In this document: one piece after another, positions 48,001 through 61,131 of the stretch
Numbering within the stretch: the stretch's first letter is position 1
How the letters are laid out: each line of letters opens with the position of its first letter
Program-made: the position numbers and the translations under genes
The notes under the pieces: generated by a model
Seen by the model: only the letters and a program-made list of their open reading frames with translations
The model's database searches: none
Told to the model about the DNA's origin: nothing
Assembly (NCBI RefSeq): GCF_001039355.2
Contig: NW_019774180.1
Span: forward strand, 280,042-342,041
Source of the DNA: Lingula anatina
Taxonomy: Eukaryota > Brachiopoda > Lingulata > Lingulida > Lingulidae
DNA length: 62,000 nucleotides
Direction: 5' to 3'

Positions 48001-51000
48001 AGCCAAGGAAATACATGCATCAGATAACAATTACTGTACTTCTTAGCACAAACTAACCTGTGTTATGTAAATCAATCCAATCAGGAAAGAAATCACACAA
48101 ACAACCAAAACCAGGAGTTCTTTCCTTCGTAGGAAACGGTAGATGAATCGTCCAAAGTGGTCCTCCAGGCTAGTGATGATCACTTCCACCATAGCAAACT
48201 AAAAAAAAAATTGAACAATTTTCCAACGTAACATAACAATGATAATGTTTATTCTAGCAACTAAAATTAGGATTTTGTGTGTAAGTTTTTAAAGAGTGAT
48301 AAAAACAACTTAAACACATTATGACAATAAAACGTATAAAAGAAGATTTTCACTCAGTCATGAGGTGAGAAACCCACTCTCTTTAAAATTCTTATAAAAT
48401 GTATCCTCTGGCTAGCTTTTGTGTAGACATTCTACACTACATTACTGAATAATAATCACTCATGATATTCTTATTTACATAATCTACTTTAAATGTCATG
48501 GCTTATTACTCACAACAAGTAGAAACAAATATTAAATGAAGGAGTCTGATCACTAATCAATCATACATAATACTAAAGCAAATAAATTGGCATTGTTGTT
48601 CAGCAATTCTGCACGTATTGAAAAAAAAATCTAGTCTACAAGTAGTCTCAATGCTTACATCTACAAACACTCAAACAAAGATGACTAAGCTTACCTACAG
48701 TGTTTTCAAACTTAAATATTATGATTGTCAGGTAATCACACTTAGACATTAAGTTTTTTCTAATTTGCCACCCTACCTGGCTGTCAATTCCCAGACACAT
48801 CAACATGAAGAAGAAAAGAGCAGCCCATAGTTGGGATATGGGCATGTTCACTAGAGCTGCTGGGTAGGTGACAAACACAAGGCCTGGACCTGGAATTCAT
48901 ATCATTAACTTTGATATATACATATCACAGCTTTGTCTAATGCAAATAATCACAAAAAATCATGATACACCCAGTATATTGTACACACATAGAAGATCAA
49001 CATGCAGAATACGTCAGCTCAAGGTGAGAGAGCTGACTGCATTGCACAGATCGCTCTTACAGTTTTAGAGGCACGTTTTCATTAATTTTTTAACCAACTG
49101 ATTCAGACCCCATTCAGAATGGATGATCCGAGGACTTACAGATCTGCTGACTAAATATGGCCAACCACAGTTCAAAAGCGATGCCGCTGATTCCTGTGCG
49201 TGTGGAGTCTGGGAGACCATCAGGAATCAGTGGCATCGCTTTTGAACTGTGGTCGGCCATATTTAGAAGGTGGATCAGTAGGTACTCAGATCATCCATTC
49301 TGAATGGGGCCTCAGTCTTATTTTCTAGTTTATCAAAAGGTTAGCTGTCATCAAAATGTAAACAAAATGTAAACAAACATCAACTATGAGATTATTATTT
49401 GCACAGATTAAATTTAGCTATGCATCTTGGAACTTTATTTTAAAAAGCAATCTATTAAAAATATAACACTTTACCTTCTGGTGTTGCATTTATTACACCA
49501 GCAATTAAAAATAATCACAGAACTGATCAAGTTCAATTGTTAAATGGCACAAGTCATAAGGTTTACCTTTGTTTACCTATATCTTAGGTATAAATAAAAA
49601 ATAAACAACCACTCTCACCCTGTGTTACCACATCCTCCACCTCCTTGCCTTGAGTGTATGCAATGTGACCAAGGATGGAAAATATAACAAATCCTGCAAA
49701 TATGGAGGTTGCTGCATTGAGAAGTGACACTGACATCACATCTCTGAAAAAAAAAAGCAAAACTTGACAAAATTATTCAAACTGGCACCTGCATACAGGC
49801 CTGTAGCCAGGGGAGGGGGGTGGGGGGTGGGAGGGTTTGAAAAGGCCTGTACTAGGTACATGAAGATTTATGGTTAAAGGTTTACTTTTTTAGAAAAATA
49901 CCCCCCCCCCCCTCCCCATGAAATCGCAGGCTATGGGCCTGTGTATATCGGAAGTAACAGTAAAAGAACAAAGGACACTCATCCTCAAATTACCACCTGA
50001 CTAGACAGCTCTCCCAGATCCTGTCAATCAACAATCCCACCTTAGACAGTTTCAAGCATGTAAATGTTACATTATGTTATTGGCCTTTTCCACACAGTAA
50101 AAACAGAAAATGTGTAAAGAAGTGCTTGAGACAGGACACCAGAACAAGCTTCTGATATTTCTATCAAATTAAAAAAAAATTATACAATTTTTTAATCATA
50201 CGGGAAGATTCTGTTGTTGAATTTGTTGTAGCTGGAGAAGGCAATGAGTGATCCAAAAGCAATGCCAATGGAGTTGAAGTTTTGTGCAGCTGCATTCACC
50301 CAAACCTGCAAGAAAAAACATAAGCCACTTATAATAAATTACAATATAAATATGTGCAAGGACACATCTTAGTCAAATGCAAGTAATAGTAATAGCACTA
50401 AGATAAAACATGACTGAACTTTGTATCTGGAAAATTAATCTAATTAATGTCTTTTAAAATAATTGATTAAAGAGTCATATTTCTGCACTTTAGTGAAGCA
50501 CATTTTCAGTAAAGTATTTTTTTCACATACTTCTTTTCCTTTTTGGAATTTTTTGCTGCTAAGAGAAGTATCAATGACATGCAATATAAGTTACAAAATT
50601 GTTGTCCAAAAATTTGTACTGGGTGAAATCCAGAACATCTTCCATGTATGGAAACTTGATTCAGTTTAACAACAGTTCAGACACCAGCATTCCTTTGTCA
50701 TATAACCATTTATGATGTTTGCTTCAAACACAATAAGAACACACCTACCCTCACATGTCAACTTTCTGTATCAGGTATCTGATAACAAATAGCATAAATC
50801 GAGCATAACAGAGCCATTTCAAATCCACAGTGGTGGGCAGTGCAACATGAACCTGTATTTATTCTTCTTTGACTTCAAGTCAGATTATTTTCAGGAGATG
50901 ACATTTTACTGTGAAAAATAATTTCTGACCTTCATCTTACAGAACAAGTACCATTTTAAAAAAGTTTTATCCATAGGTTCCAACATAAAGAAACATTAAT

Positions 51001-54000
51001 TAATTTTATATCTTCTCTATTTGGCATATCATTATATCAAAATGCAATTGGTGTTCTGTTATATAAAAAGGGGAAAAGTTTTGCAAGACAGGGCATTTAC
51101 TTGATATTATTTTGGCTTGAAGTTGTGTGACAGATATCCTAATCATTTTCACACATGTTTGAAAACACTCCAACAAAACATCACACGAAAAAAGAATAAC
51201 TATCTCAAAGGGCAACACTAGTACACACATGTTAATGGTTCAAATCAAATTATGTGAAAGTTTGTAGTAAAAAAAAAAACAAAAAAAAAACAACTCTCTA
51301 CTCTGCTTAGTTCCCAACCTTGGCAAGTAGGTTCACAACACTGTTTGAAAACATACATTAATAAGTTGTATAGTTGGACTTGAAAATACTTTTCTTGCAG
51401 GCAATAATCATAAGCAGAATATTTGCATAATTATGTCCTCTTTCTGGTACTTCAATATTATAATTATTTACATATTTTGAATGTTGCTTATTTTGACTAT
51501 TACATTTTTCAATACTTGAAGTTTTGAGCTACTGATGAAAACTTCAATTTCTGAGTTGAAGCTAAATCTCTATTCATAATTTCGGAATACGCATTTTTTA
51601 GGTATTGCAAAATAATTTTTTGGGAAACAAAAAATTTATTTTAGTTTGAATTTATCAGAAATTACCATTCCAACTGCTGGTCAACTTAAAAGTCTTTAAA
51701 ACCATTTTTTAGCCTATGTTATGTCATAAGCACAAAATAACAGTACTGCAATTTTGGTTAATTTTGCAATACAACAGTAATTTTGATATTGTCATCCTCT
51801 CAAACTTAACTCAGCAGGATGTACAATCATCTATAATACTCCATAAGTATACATAAGCTATAAATCATGAGCAATTTGGTGCAATAAACATGGCAAAGTG
51901 TAATAAAAATCTTACCGCAGGATCCAGAAGCAGTTCCCATTTTGGATAAATGAAGAAAGAAATGCCTTTATAAGATCCAGGCAGTGTGATTCCTCTGCCA
52001 AACAGGACTATCAGAACCACATAAGGAAATGTGGCAGTGAAGTACACTACCTGGAAGAGAAAATAATTATGAAATTATAAAAAAAAAAAGTTTTTCAAAA
52101 CTGCTAGGCTATGTAACATAAACAATATCCTTCTGCCCTGGGGTTAGTGAAAACAGCAATAGAGGTGAATAAAATAAGGAATTTTGCTTTCAATAATCAC
52201 TCAAACTGCCATTTTTGTACAACATGTAAGGTGTCAATTACGTATGCCAAGCTGTAAGCTATTTATTTTTTTACCATAAGCTTCTTATCTAATGTGTACG
52301 TGTATAGTGTCAGTTGTTTCACATGTCACAACTGCCATTTGAATGACAACAAGCTCTCCTCAGGGTTATGACTTCTACTGAGAGACGAGAGTGTAGCTGC
52401 CTCCCTCCCCTAGGATCATGGTATGATCTATATCAAGGACATGTTTCTGGCTACCCCCCCCCCCCCCCCCTCCAGAGAATCAGTACCATATGGTACTTGA
52501 ATACAAAGCTTAATGCCTGCATCTGTGAGCAGACCTTAGTTGTCAATTAATGAAAAACATGTCCATGCATATATTCTTTACATTCCTACATGTAGATACA
52601 ATGGCAGTTTCTAATACCATACACAATACAGTTCACAGGATGTTAAGACCTGTCCAGGCATTTGTACTGGAGTTCACATTTGTACAATTCCCCAAAGGTC
52701 GATTGAGCCACAACACCAATTCATATGAATACAATAGTAAAGATGGTAAACATTACATGTGAATAAGCACAGAAAATATAACATTTTTCTTAGATAAATG
52801 AATAACCTGTTTTCTCATATTCATATTCTTTATGTATATATTATCTGCAAAGGTTAGACAAACAACAGCCTCAAATATCATCACCCATGTGTCATTGAAC
52901 TTTATATAAACTTAGATAAAACTATCATACAATAATTTACCTTGCCAGTTGATTTGACACCCTTCCATATGCAGAAATACACTGCTACCCATGAGATGAA
53001 TAGTGGAATCAGAAGCTGCCATCTTATACTCCCAACCACATCTATCCCACTGGTCTGTTCCAGCACATTGTTGCTTGAAAAAAAAAAAAACACAATACAT
53101 CTATAAATGCTTATTCCTAAGTGGGCGCTAGCTTATTCAAAGCAGATCCAGATAGCAAAGAGTGCACTTGCCCCATCCTGCCCTACTAAACTCCTTTTTT
53201 ATTTGCATTCATACAAGTTAAGTGAAGCAAGGAATTAGAGATCTAATTCTTTAGGTGAGGTCACATAGTTTTCAGTCTCTATGATGTTCTCCATCATTGT
53301 ATTTTCATATATATTTTTTTCTTAAGGAATTTTTATACCAGCAATAATGTCTGACCATTAAGAATATACATGCAAACAACTAATTGTCACTAATGTATGG
53401 CTGGCACTGGATCACACTGCTTGCCCTGACAGATGACATTTAGTCAACTCACAGTACTCTACTCGGATGACTAAGCAGGTTTTCAAAACCCTTTCTGCAT
53501 GAAAGTCTGACCAGCACTACAGATTATATGGATTCTTTCACATTACAAAAGCAAAAAATCTATAACATTAATCTTTCATGATCAATCAACACAAATCCTA
53601 TATGGCATACTTATAGAACTCTTCCGATGGAGACACACTATCATTAGGCCTTAGTAAAGTGGCATTGGGGGAATAGTCATCCCAGCATTTGTCCGAGTTC
53701 CATGTATGGTTGCAGGTGGCCCAAGGGAGCTCTGTCTGGAAACACTGGACAAAGTAGTAGCCAGCCCAGGCTATGATCACATTGTAGTACGTACACAATA
53801 GGTACGAGATGACCACAGTAGCCAGTCCAGCTCCTTATAATTAACACAGAAATGAACTTATGATTACATATTAATAGGATATATCTGAAGGCACTGTTAA
53901 TTTATTGATTGCGTATTGAATTTAGTTAAATTCAGATCAATGGCAAGAAAAAGGCAAAGAAGTTAAAGAAGACTGAAGATGAAAGTTTAGATTTGAAAAA

Positions 54001-54459
54001 TAGAAATTACGGGGGCTCTTGCTGAATGTTAGTTAATCTGATTACATTCAGCCAGAGCCCCCACACAGTAAGATCGATCTATATGCAGAGTGATAGTTTC
54101 ATTGGGACCACACCCTTACAGATCCATCTTTTGTAAACAATTTTATATTTTGCTTGACAAAACCATACAAATGAAATTCACTATATAGTTATCAATTAAT
54201 CTGTATGTAAAATGTTTGTAATATCACATTAAAACAGTGATATTTTTTCCAAGTTTATTCAATTCATATGAGCATGACATCACAGACATTATTCTGTTTG
54301 AGAACTCCTAGACTCATTGATATAAATACAATCTTCATGATAAGTATAAGGAGTCCTGGATATATTATATCAAAATTACTAGCATACTTAATACTATGTA
54401 TCAATATGCCAAAGCAGTATAGCACATTGATGCAAAGGAAGTAAGACACAGAAATCAAA

Positions 54460-54498
<39 letters not shown>

Positions 54499-57308
54499 TA
54501 TGTGTGTGTGTGTGTAGACACATACATTGTCTGTATATAAAACCCTGTATTTCATTTGCAATTGACCTTTTCTTCAACAAGAAACATCCTGATCTATTTC
54601 CTTCACAAGTACCTACCTTTAAACAAGGGACATAACTTCTCCAGTGCTCCAATGGGTCCCAGTCTGGTATACTGGCCCACAGCCATCTCCATATACAGAA
54701 GAGGGATGCCACATAGGAACAGCATGATGAAATAGGGGATAAGGAAAGCGCCTGGAATAAAATACATTAAAGTTATGCTTTGTTAGGGGAGGTGGCCAAA
54801 ACAGTATGTGGTTAAACTTTTGACCCTCAGTTTTAATACTCTCTCAGTAACCTTGTCCCGTGTGTGTTCATGTGCATGCTTTTTTTTTTGGGGGGGGGGG
54901 GGATCTATCCTGCCTAGGCCTTCATTCCATCACAAGTCAGAAATGTGAAAATAATACAATGTTCTTTACAACTCTTTGTTAATATTTAGATGCACATTTA
55001 TCAAGTGCACTGCATGTTTTTTATGGTCTGAATTCCTCCACTGACCTGTACAGAATGTACAGAAACTATCACCTGTGGGCACACATTTAACAGTGTATCT
55101 ACTGGTACTGATCAATGCTAAGGAAATTAATATATAGTGAACAGTCACATAGAATTAATTTTGTAGTCATGCTAAATGAGACTTTTGACATTCAATGACC
55201 TTTTAACACAGGTACAGAGAAGGATAACTTTGAAATTATATATCTTCCACACTGACTGTTTTACATTACAGTAATTGGAAAAAATTCTGCATAATTTATT
55301 AGTACTTGTTAGTTGTATATAATACACAAAGTAATATACATGACTTTAAGAACTCAATCAAGGTTAATAAATTCTCCCTATGTTGAATATGTTTGAATAT
55401 GTCAGTCTTTCGTCCTTACAGTGTTAATATTTTGTTATCCTTCTTCCCAACAAAGGATTATGAGAACAATAAACTGTACATTACTTTCGCTTACTTATGT
55501 TAATTTCTATCAACTGCATTATGTAATTTACATGTTTGTGAACTTGAACTAAATAAAGAACCATTCATTGTTCAAAAGGATCTGTTTTCTAAAACGAAAA
55601 GGTGATGGCCCTTTGCTAAAAAAACTTGTCTCTCATTACACTAATGACAAGACAATTTTTTTTATAAAAAAAATCAACTTAAAAAGTAGTTATAGTTTAT
55701 ATTTTACAACTGTAAACAGGATGCCCTAACTACAGCCACAACCACCACATGCAAATGTAAGACAAAAGATGAAATATATTTGTCTTCCCCTGCGTACTTT
55801 AAAGTTTTCTCTATACTTTCCTATCAATGACAGGGGCGGATTTAGGCCGTCTTCTGGGTCTTCCAGAAGACAGTCAGATTTTAAAGTTTACATTGACGGG
55901 TATCTAATATTTTCTGTCGGAAGACGGTCAAAAATGGAGGATGGATTAACAAAAATAATTTGGAAGACTGTCAGAAAATATCTCTGGATCCACCCCTGAA
56001 TGAGCCATAGTAGGCCTATCTATTTATATATAAATTAGTAAGATGTGGAGAAAACTATAAGTATGGGGAGAAGAACAAAATAATGAAGGGGCAAATCCGC
56101 GAAAATCATGTGGAACAGCAGTAATGCTCATAATTGCCTGTGGTAGATAGGGAGTGCTTTTCGTGATAAAACTTTCTGAGGTGAGGTAGAGAAAATTGAG
56201 CTATTCCAAGTCTGGAAAAATCAGTGAAATAAGTGGTAGATTTTTACCCTTCAGTTCATTATGCTTCTGTACAAGATATATTCTGAACAGTTGTGCGCCA
56301 ATTTCAAATACATTTTAGATGGCAAGCACACCATGAATACAGTCTGTAAGTTAATACAAATTTTCCATTGTATCAAAGTAGAAGAATAAAGTAAAAAGAT
56401 TTTTTGAAAACCTCTTTAATGCATGCTTGCATGCAAGCCTGTCATATTTCAGTCACTAACTGGGTCCCTTTTTATTCCAGTAATTTCCCCCCTTTTTGAA
56501 TTAACCACCTATGATACTAGTCATACTATATGTGCACCTTTCAACACAGGTCAGAAGTGTCAATAGGAAGTTGCCTCAGTAAATAAAATTCATCTTACAT
56601 ACATTGTAATGTATTATATACAAAAAATGCAAAACCATACAAAAATTTTGCATTGCATCTATTGTGATTAAAAGGACTTATTTTTGTTTTATGAGACATT
56701 TCAAAAGAGGCCAAAAGACAGAAAAATAGGTAAATGTAAATTTAAAAAAAAATCATTGTCTATATGGAACAGTAACAAAAGCAGGGCTAACATGCCTTAA
56801 ATGTTCAGGTAACCAAGGATAACCAAGGAAGTGGACATCCACTTCCTTGATGTAACTCACAGTAATAAAAATTCAACACGATTCCTTCAAATAAATAATT
56901 AAAACACAACAAAATGTAACTACAAGTGGGTTTTAGGCCTATAACAACGCAGCAGACTGACATAAACTATGCGTACAAGTACAGCACGAACACGAAAACG
57001 GGCGGTCACAAGCTGGCACTGGCTGGTCGTTTCGCTTTTATTTTAATTAAATGAAAACGGATCTCACCTCCCCCGCTAATATAGCAAAGGTACGGGAATC
57101 TCCAAACATTTCCCAATCCAACTGCATATCCAACACATGCTAATATGAACTCTAGCTTCTTTCCCCAGTTAGGTCGAACGACATGCTGCTCCACCGGCTT
57201 CTCGTACGGAGCAACCTTACTTTCACCGACAGGTTCAGAAAATTCCTGCATCTCGCTACCGGGGAAATCTTCAAAGTGATCATGTTGGTTTGCTTCGAAG
57301 TACTTCAT
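44352..57308 (-). CDS. SLC6 Na+/Cl--dependent transporter, amino-acid/glycine-like (13 exons, complete)
   Basis: A plasma-membrane symporter of the SLC6 family. Exons on the minus strand: 57308-57068, 54751-54617, 53833-53611, 53073-52941, 52050-51916, 50305-50202, 49743-49619, 48889-48777, 48198-48058, 46442-46343, 46050-45950, 45302-45132, 44450-44352. All phases agree, giving 606 aa, a typical length. TM1 is [19 protein letters not shown] (58-76), with Gly64 where monoamine transporters have Asp, so the substrate is probably an amino acid or similar. The chloride-site residues are all present with family spacing: Y100, Q297, S301, N333 and S337. The second outer loop has the Cys pair C166/C175 and three N-glycosylation sequons (N167, N182, N189). 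TM11-12 ([20 protein letters not shown]) and a short tail ending NEKEQL complete it. Closest in feel to glycine transporters and their invertebrate relatives; the exact substrate cannot be read from sequence. The exon 11 donor is GTCAGT, chosen by frame and by TM11 homology. Confidence 0.95.
44971..45052. repeat. Poly(A) plus (AT)n tract
   Basis: About 25 A followed by about 28 AT units in the last SLC6 intron, 80 bp from the exon 12 donor. Probably a retroposon tail or a simple repeat; tract length is unreliable in assemblies. Confidence 0.9.
45703..45913 (+). repeat. Dispersed repeat family A, copy 2
   Basis: Matches 36198-36411 with about 80-85% identity. It lies in SLC6 intron 11 immediately beyond the exon 11 donor, antisense to the gene. 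Confidence 0.75.
47333..47506. mobile_element. MITE family B, copy 1 (CAGGGGCAGATT ends)
   Basis: 174 bp with inverted ends CAGGGGCAGAT / ATCTGCCCCTG, flanked on both sides by ATTAT (5-bp target-site duplication). It is about 85% identical to 55831-55998. CAGGGGC...GCCCCTG ends resemble hAT-type elements. It lies in SLC6 intron 9. Confidence 0.85.
49106..49312. mobile_element. Fold-back MITE, about 207 bp
   Basis: The left arm, from 49106 (GACCCCATTCAGAATGGATG), and the right arm, ending at 49312, are near-perfect inverted copies over about 90 bp, including a central GCGATGCC...GGCATCGC pair. It lies in SLC6 intron 7. No coding capacity, no convincing target-site duplication, and no relative elsewhere in the window. 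Confidence 0.85.
49797..49940. mobile_element. MITE with GGCCTGTAGCC ends (relative of 1691-1856)
   Basis: Ends AGGCCTGTAGCCAGG and GGCTATGGGCCT, with G-runs on the left and C-runs on the right as in the copy at 1691-1856. More diverged, hence probably older. It lies in SLC6 intron 6. Confidence 0.7.
54011..54062. repeat. Short hairpin inverted repeat
   Basis: GGGGGCTCTTGCTGAATG against CATTCAGCCAGAGCCCCC: 18-bp arms with about two mismatches and a 16-nt loop, in SLC6 intron 2. Probably a MITE core or remnant. Confidence 0.7.
54466..54515. repeat. (GT)n microsatellite
   Basis: About 25 mostly perfect GT units with two TATG interruptions, in SLC6 intron 2. Confidence 0.95.
54752..57067 (-). 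other. SLC6 intron 1
   Basis: A 2.3 kb intron separating the TM1 exon from the TM2 exon. No coding signal. It contains MITE family B copy 2 (55831-55998), a T/G-run at 54881-54902, and a short palindrome (AAGGAAGTGG / CCACTTCCTT) near 56825-56848. Confidence 0.65.
55831..55998. mobile_element. MITE family B, copy 2
   Basis: 168 bp with ends CAGGGGCGGATT and GGATCCACCCCTG, flanked by AATGA on both sides (5-bp target-site duplication). It aligns over its whole length with 47333-47506. A right-end fragment, CCTGGATCCGCCCCTG, is also visible at about 58784-58799. Confidence 0.85.
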
Positions 57309-60000
57309 TCTGGCATAAAATGATGGCCCCAAACACTCTATGTTTTCTTATCAATCCTGTGCAAACGATATAGGATTAAAAGAGTAAACAGAACCCTCCG
57401 TATTCTCCGCACATGTTTATGAAATGCTGAATCACTACCTCAAACACCTATATAACAACAGATCGACCAAAGGGAGCAGTCGTTTTGCAAAACATTATAC
57501 GGGTGATTAAAGCAGAGGATTTTTGATACTGCTGATATTTTCATTGATAAACATTCATTTATTTCAAGAAAGAGCTTTCTTATGCCAAAAACAGATTTTA
57601 AATAGTATATTTTTCGCATTTATTTACAAAGAATCTTAACTGTAAATTTAGATTTTTAACAAAAATGCTCCTCGCACGTTTATTGAGCGATGTGGTAGGT
57701 GCGAACCTACCAGCACTTCAAAAGCATAAGGCATTGCGTTTCCTTGAAATTTGCTCTGTCATAACCATTCTTAGCACATTTGACACTTCTTTTTTGCGGG
57801 AGTAAAAACGCTGTACAATTTCATTTTATTTAATTTTATTGACGTTTTTGGAATTTCCTCCGAAGTAAGTTTGATGGGCCCTAACTTAGATAATAGCAAT
57901 AACTCTTTGAAATAATGAGGGATTGTAAAATGTACGTAGGACTTAAAGTGACCGAGCGGACGAATTGTTTGTCCAAGTGGAACTTTTACTAACATATATT
58001 TAAAAGAATAAGTACTAGAACTATCTGTTCGCACATAGAAAAGGTAAACGGACTAAATTTTAAACCTTTATTACTGGCTCTCGCAGCATTATCTCACTAT
58101 CTCCAATCGATCTAGATTATTTTACTAAAGTAAAAAATTTGCAACTTGTCAAGAACTTCTTGTTCTAGTGTGATGTCCAACGCCTCAGAACATGTCTAGA
58201 ATCTTTTTTTGTAAATAATCCAATATATAGCTTGAGGCTATTTTCACGGTTTTTTAAAAATTGAAAAAACCTCCATGACGTCTTTTGGTGCAGATCATTA
58301 TTATTAGCTAGACGATATGGTGAAGGGGCAAAGTCATTTTCACAAAAAGCTACATTTATCACTTTCTGTCACCAGAATTTTAGAAAAAGTAGAACCCACG
58401 AATATACCTTTTACTCAATTTTGACTTTTCTGTTTTCTGCATGTGGACCTATAGGAAATTAGTGTTCACCATTAATACCGACATTTTAATCTACTATTAC
58501 TTCAAATGACAAGTTAAATCAGCAGTAATGGTCAAAGTTTTCTATGAAACTGGATCCAGTTAGTCTTTCTAGCATTTTTTTTTTTTTGATATACATTTGT
58601 AAGAAAACGATGACTTAGAATGAAAGCGGATGTGTATTCTACTGATAAGATTAAACTTAATTCATTTCAACAATAATACAATCAATTGAAATCCGATGCA
58701 CAAACTTTGAGAGATTCGATACCTCAAAATGAGAATTTTGATGCCATTCCTAAAATCTGGACCCCCCCCCTTAAAAAAAAGCCCCTGGATCCGCCCCTGT
58801 GAGCGGTTTTCACTCGGGCTTCTGCACTACATAAAGCAAGTTCAACTAAACATAAATCGTTTGGCGTTGTCACTCTTACTGTACACCAAGCAAAGGCGTA
58901 ACCAAGTAACCTCTAGCACATTTAGCGCTATTATTTACCCAAGCTTCGCATCCGTAGCCGTTTAACTGCAAATGGGAAATCACGGTTTTTATCAAAAAAT
59001 GATACAAATTTCATAATGTTTGGCTTTTTTTTTTTACAATATGCCTTTCAACTGTAAAAGGCGCCTTTCCATACTGAGTAAATATAGCACCTAAATATAC
59101 CTACTCATTACAATTCTTAACTATGAGTTCCCCGGAAAGTACACAGGTGAACGGTCCTTGTTCGTGTCATTTATAACCAATAAGTTTTTTTTTTCTGATT
59201 AATTAATTTTTCTGAGTCGTTGAAAGACAATACTAACACGTTCATCTTTTCTACCAAACGATTTCTTGGAGTGGCGAGAATAATGGTACACTTTAATTCT
59301 CAGCAAATAAAAGGACCCTGTGAATATGAAATAGGAAATTAACAAATTTAAGACTCAGGAAACGGATATATAATTCTTATTTCCGATGCCTTTTGTCAGT
59401 TTGGTTTTGATGTGATTTATCTTGGTAATTAAGAGTTGAAAATTTCGGAAAAACATAATTTGTTTATTTATTTTACAAATCAATAATGCACCATCTTTCC
59501 TATTTGATGTAAAGAAGGTAGTTGGCACCGGCTAAATACACATTTTTTTGCATCAGCCTTTGACATTTGCATCATTCACAATCACATGTACAAAAAACAT
59601 TTGTTGAGGGGAATTCCCGCTGACGTCATTCCTTGTGACCTAGTTGTCATGCGCAGCGGCAACTGAGATAAACAGTTCCTGTTCCCTTAGGAGGTTTCTT
59701 TGCCTTAGGTTGGAGCATAAAGTGGGTAGTGTATGCAAATCTGAAGCAGTTTATGTATTCGATAGAAGTAAGGTTGCAAACTGATAACAAGCGAACTCAT
59801 AAACACGGACGAAAGATAGACGTTTAAACGCTATATAGGGGAAAATTGAACCTGTCACTGTCAGGAATGATTCGTCATTTCAATCTGACGTGAATTGTTC
59901 TTCTTGTCGACATTGATGATTCACATATACCAAAACGTTGACGGTGTTTTGACACATCATTTTAAGTAGAGTTCTACATATAGCAGTTCGTTATTCAGAA
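57309..60000. other. Intergenic, divergent SLC6 / TSG101 promoters
   Basis: No coding signal on either strand. The SLC6 5' UTR probably lies just right of 57308; an in-frame TAA precedes its ATG. A solitary MITE right end lies at about 58784-58799. The last 400 bp before TSG101 are richer in CpG and contain an exact TGACGTCA at 59621-59628. Confidence 0.5.
59621..59628. promoter_or_regulatory. CRE/ATF consensus TGACGTCA
   Basis: An exact palindromic 8-mer 373 bp upstream of the TSG101 start codon, in the likely promoter. Inferred from motif and position. Confidence 0.35.
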
Positions 60001-61096
60001 ATGGCAGGTTCCCAGGGACATGATGCTTATCTCAGGAATGCTCTTTCCAAAGTTAGTATGTTTATTCCTTATGGAAGTTCAGAGGTGTTAACTAAAACAT
60101 CACATGATAAATACTGCAGTACTACATGGTAATTTTATACTTCGTTTAATAATTGTGTTTTTGTATTACATCGTAATACATCGTAATCTCTTGAGCTTTT
60201 CTTATGTGAGTTTTAAAGATTTTTGGACAGCAGAAACGAATCTGAAATGGCCCATTAGCATTACTGACAAAAGTTAAATCAGTTCTTTGTAACGTTGTAT
60301 ATACAGATATAGTACATGTACCTGTTTGATCATATTTGTTGTGTTAGAATTTATCAGATACAAATAGATGCGTATTTTATGACATAATATACTTTTTATT
60401 TTAGTACCAGTATCCAGACCTAGCCAAAAGGGACATTTTGCAAGCATTTTCAAATTTTAAGGATTTGAGACCTAATGTTGACAGTTTTGGTAAGAATTTA
60501 TGTGACTGATATTTAAGTTTTTGAACCAAGTATGAACTTAAAATATTGACTGCATCACTTTGCCATTTACCATTGGAGGTCTAGGGTGGCGCTAGCAATT
60601 TTTTTCGTTTAGCCAAATGACTACTTTTTCATTGCTTTTTTGTCCAAATGGTTTAAATTTGACTAAAATGAGTCATATCAACTCTAATTTGTTTAGCCAA
60701 TTTCAGTCAGTTTTAGCATTTGGCTAAATTGGAGAGTATTAGTGATACCGCAGGGAGTTTTTATGGATGTCCATGCTACAAATTTTCATTTGTTTTACCT
60801 ATTTATAGTCTTCAATGATGGAAACAGAAAAGAGCTGTTGTGTCTTGAAGGAACCATACCAGTTACTTATAGAGGTAATATTGTTATGCATGTGGACATA
60901 ACTGAACATGCTTTTGTAGTACTCACAATTTTTCTTATTAATTTTTACTTTTCTGAACTTGTGTCTGAAGATGGGTTTATATTAAAGAGAGGTTGACTGA
61001 CCCTTTTTGGTATGTGTAGGACTCTTCTCTGTGGATTGTTAAATTGAACTTTTCTTACCATTTTTTTTATCTATTGCAATGTCCTTTACTTTGTGT

Positions 61097-61131
<35 letters not shown>

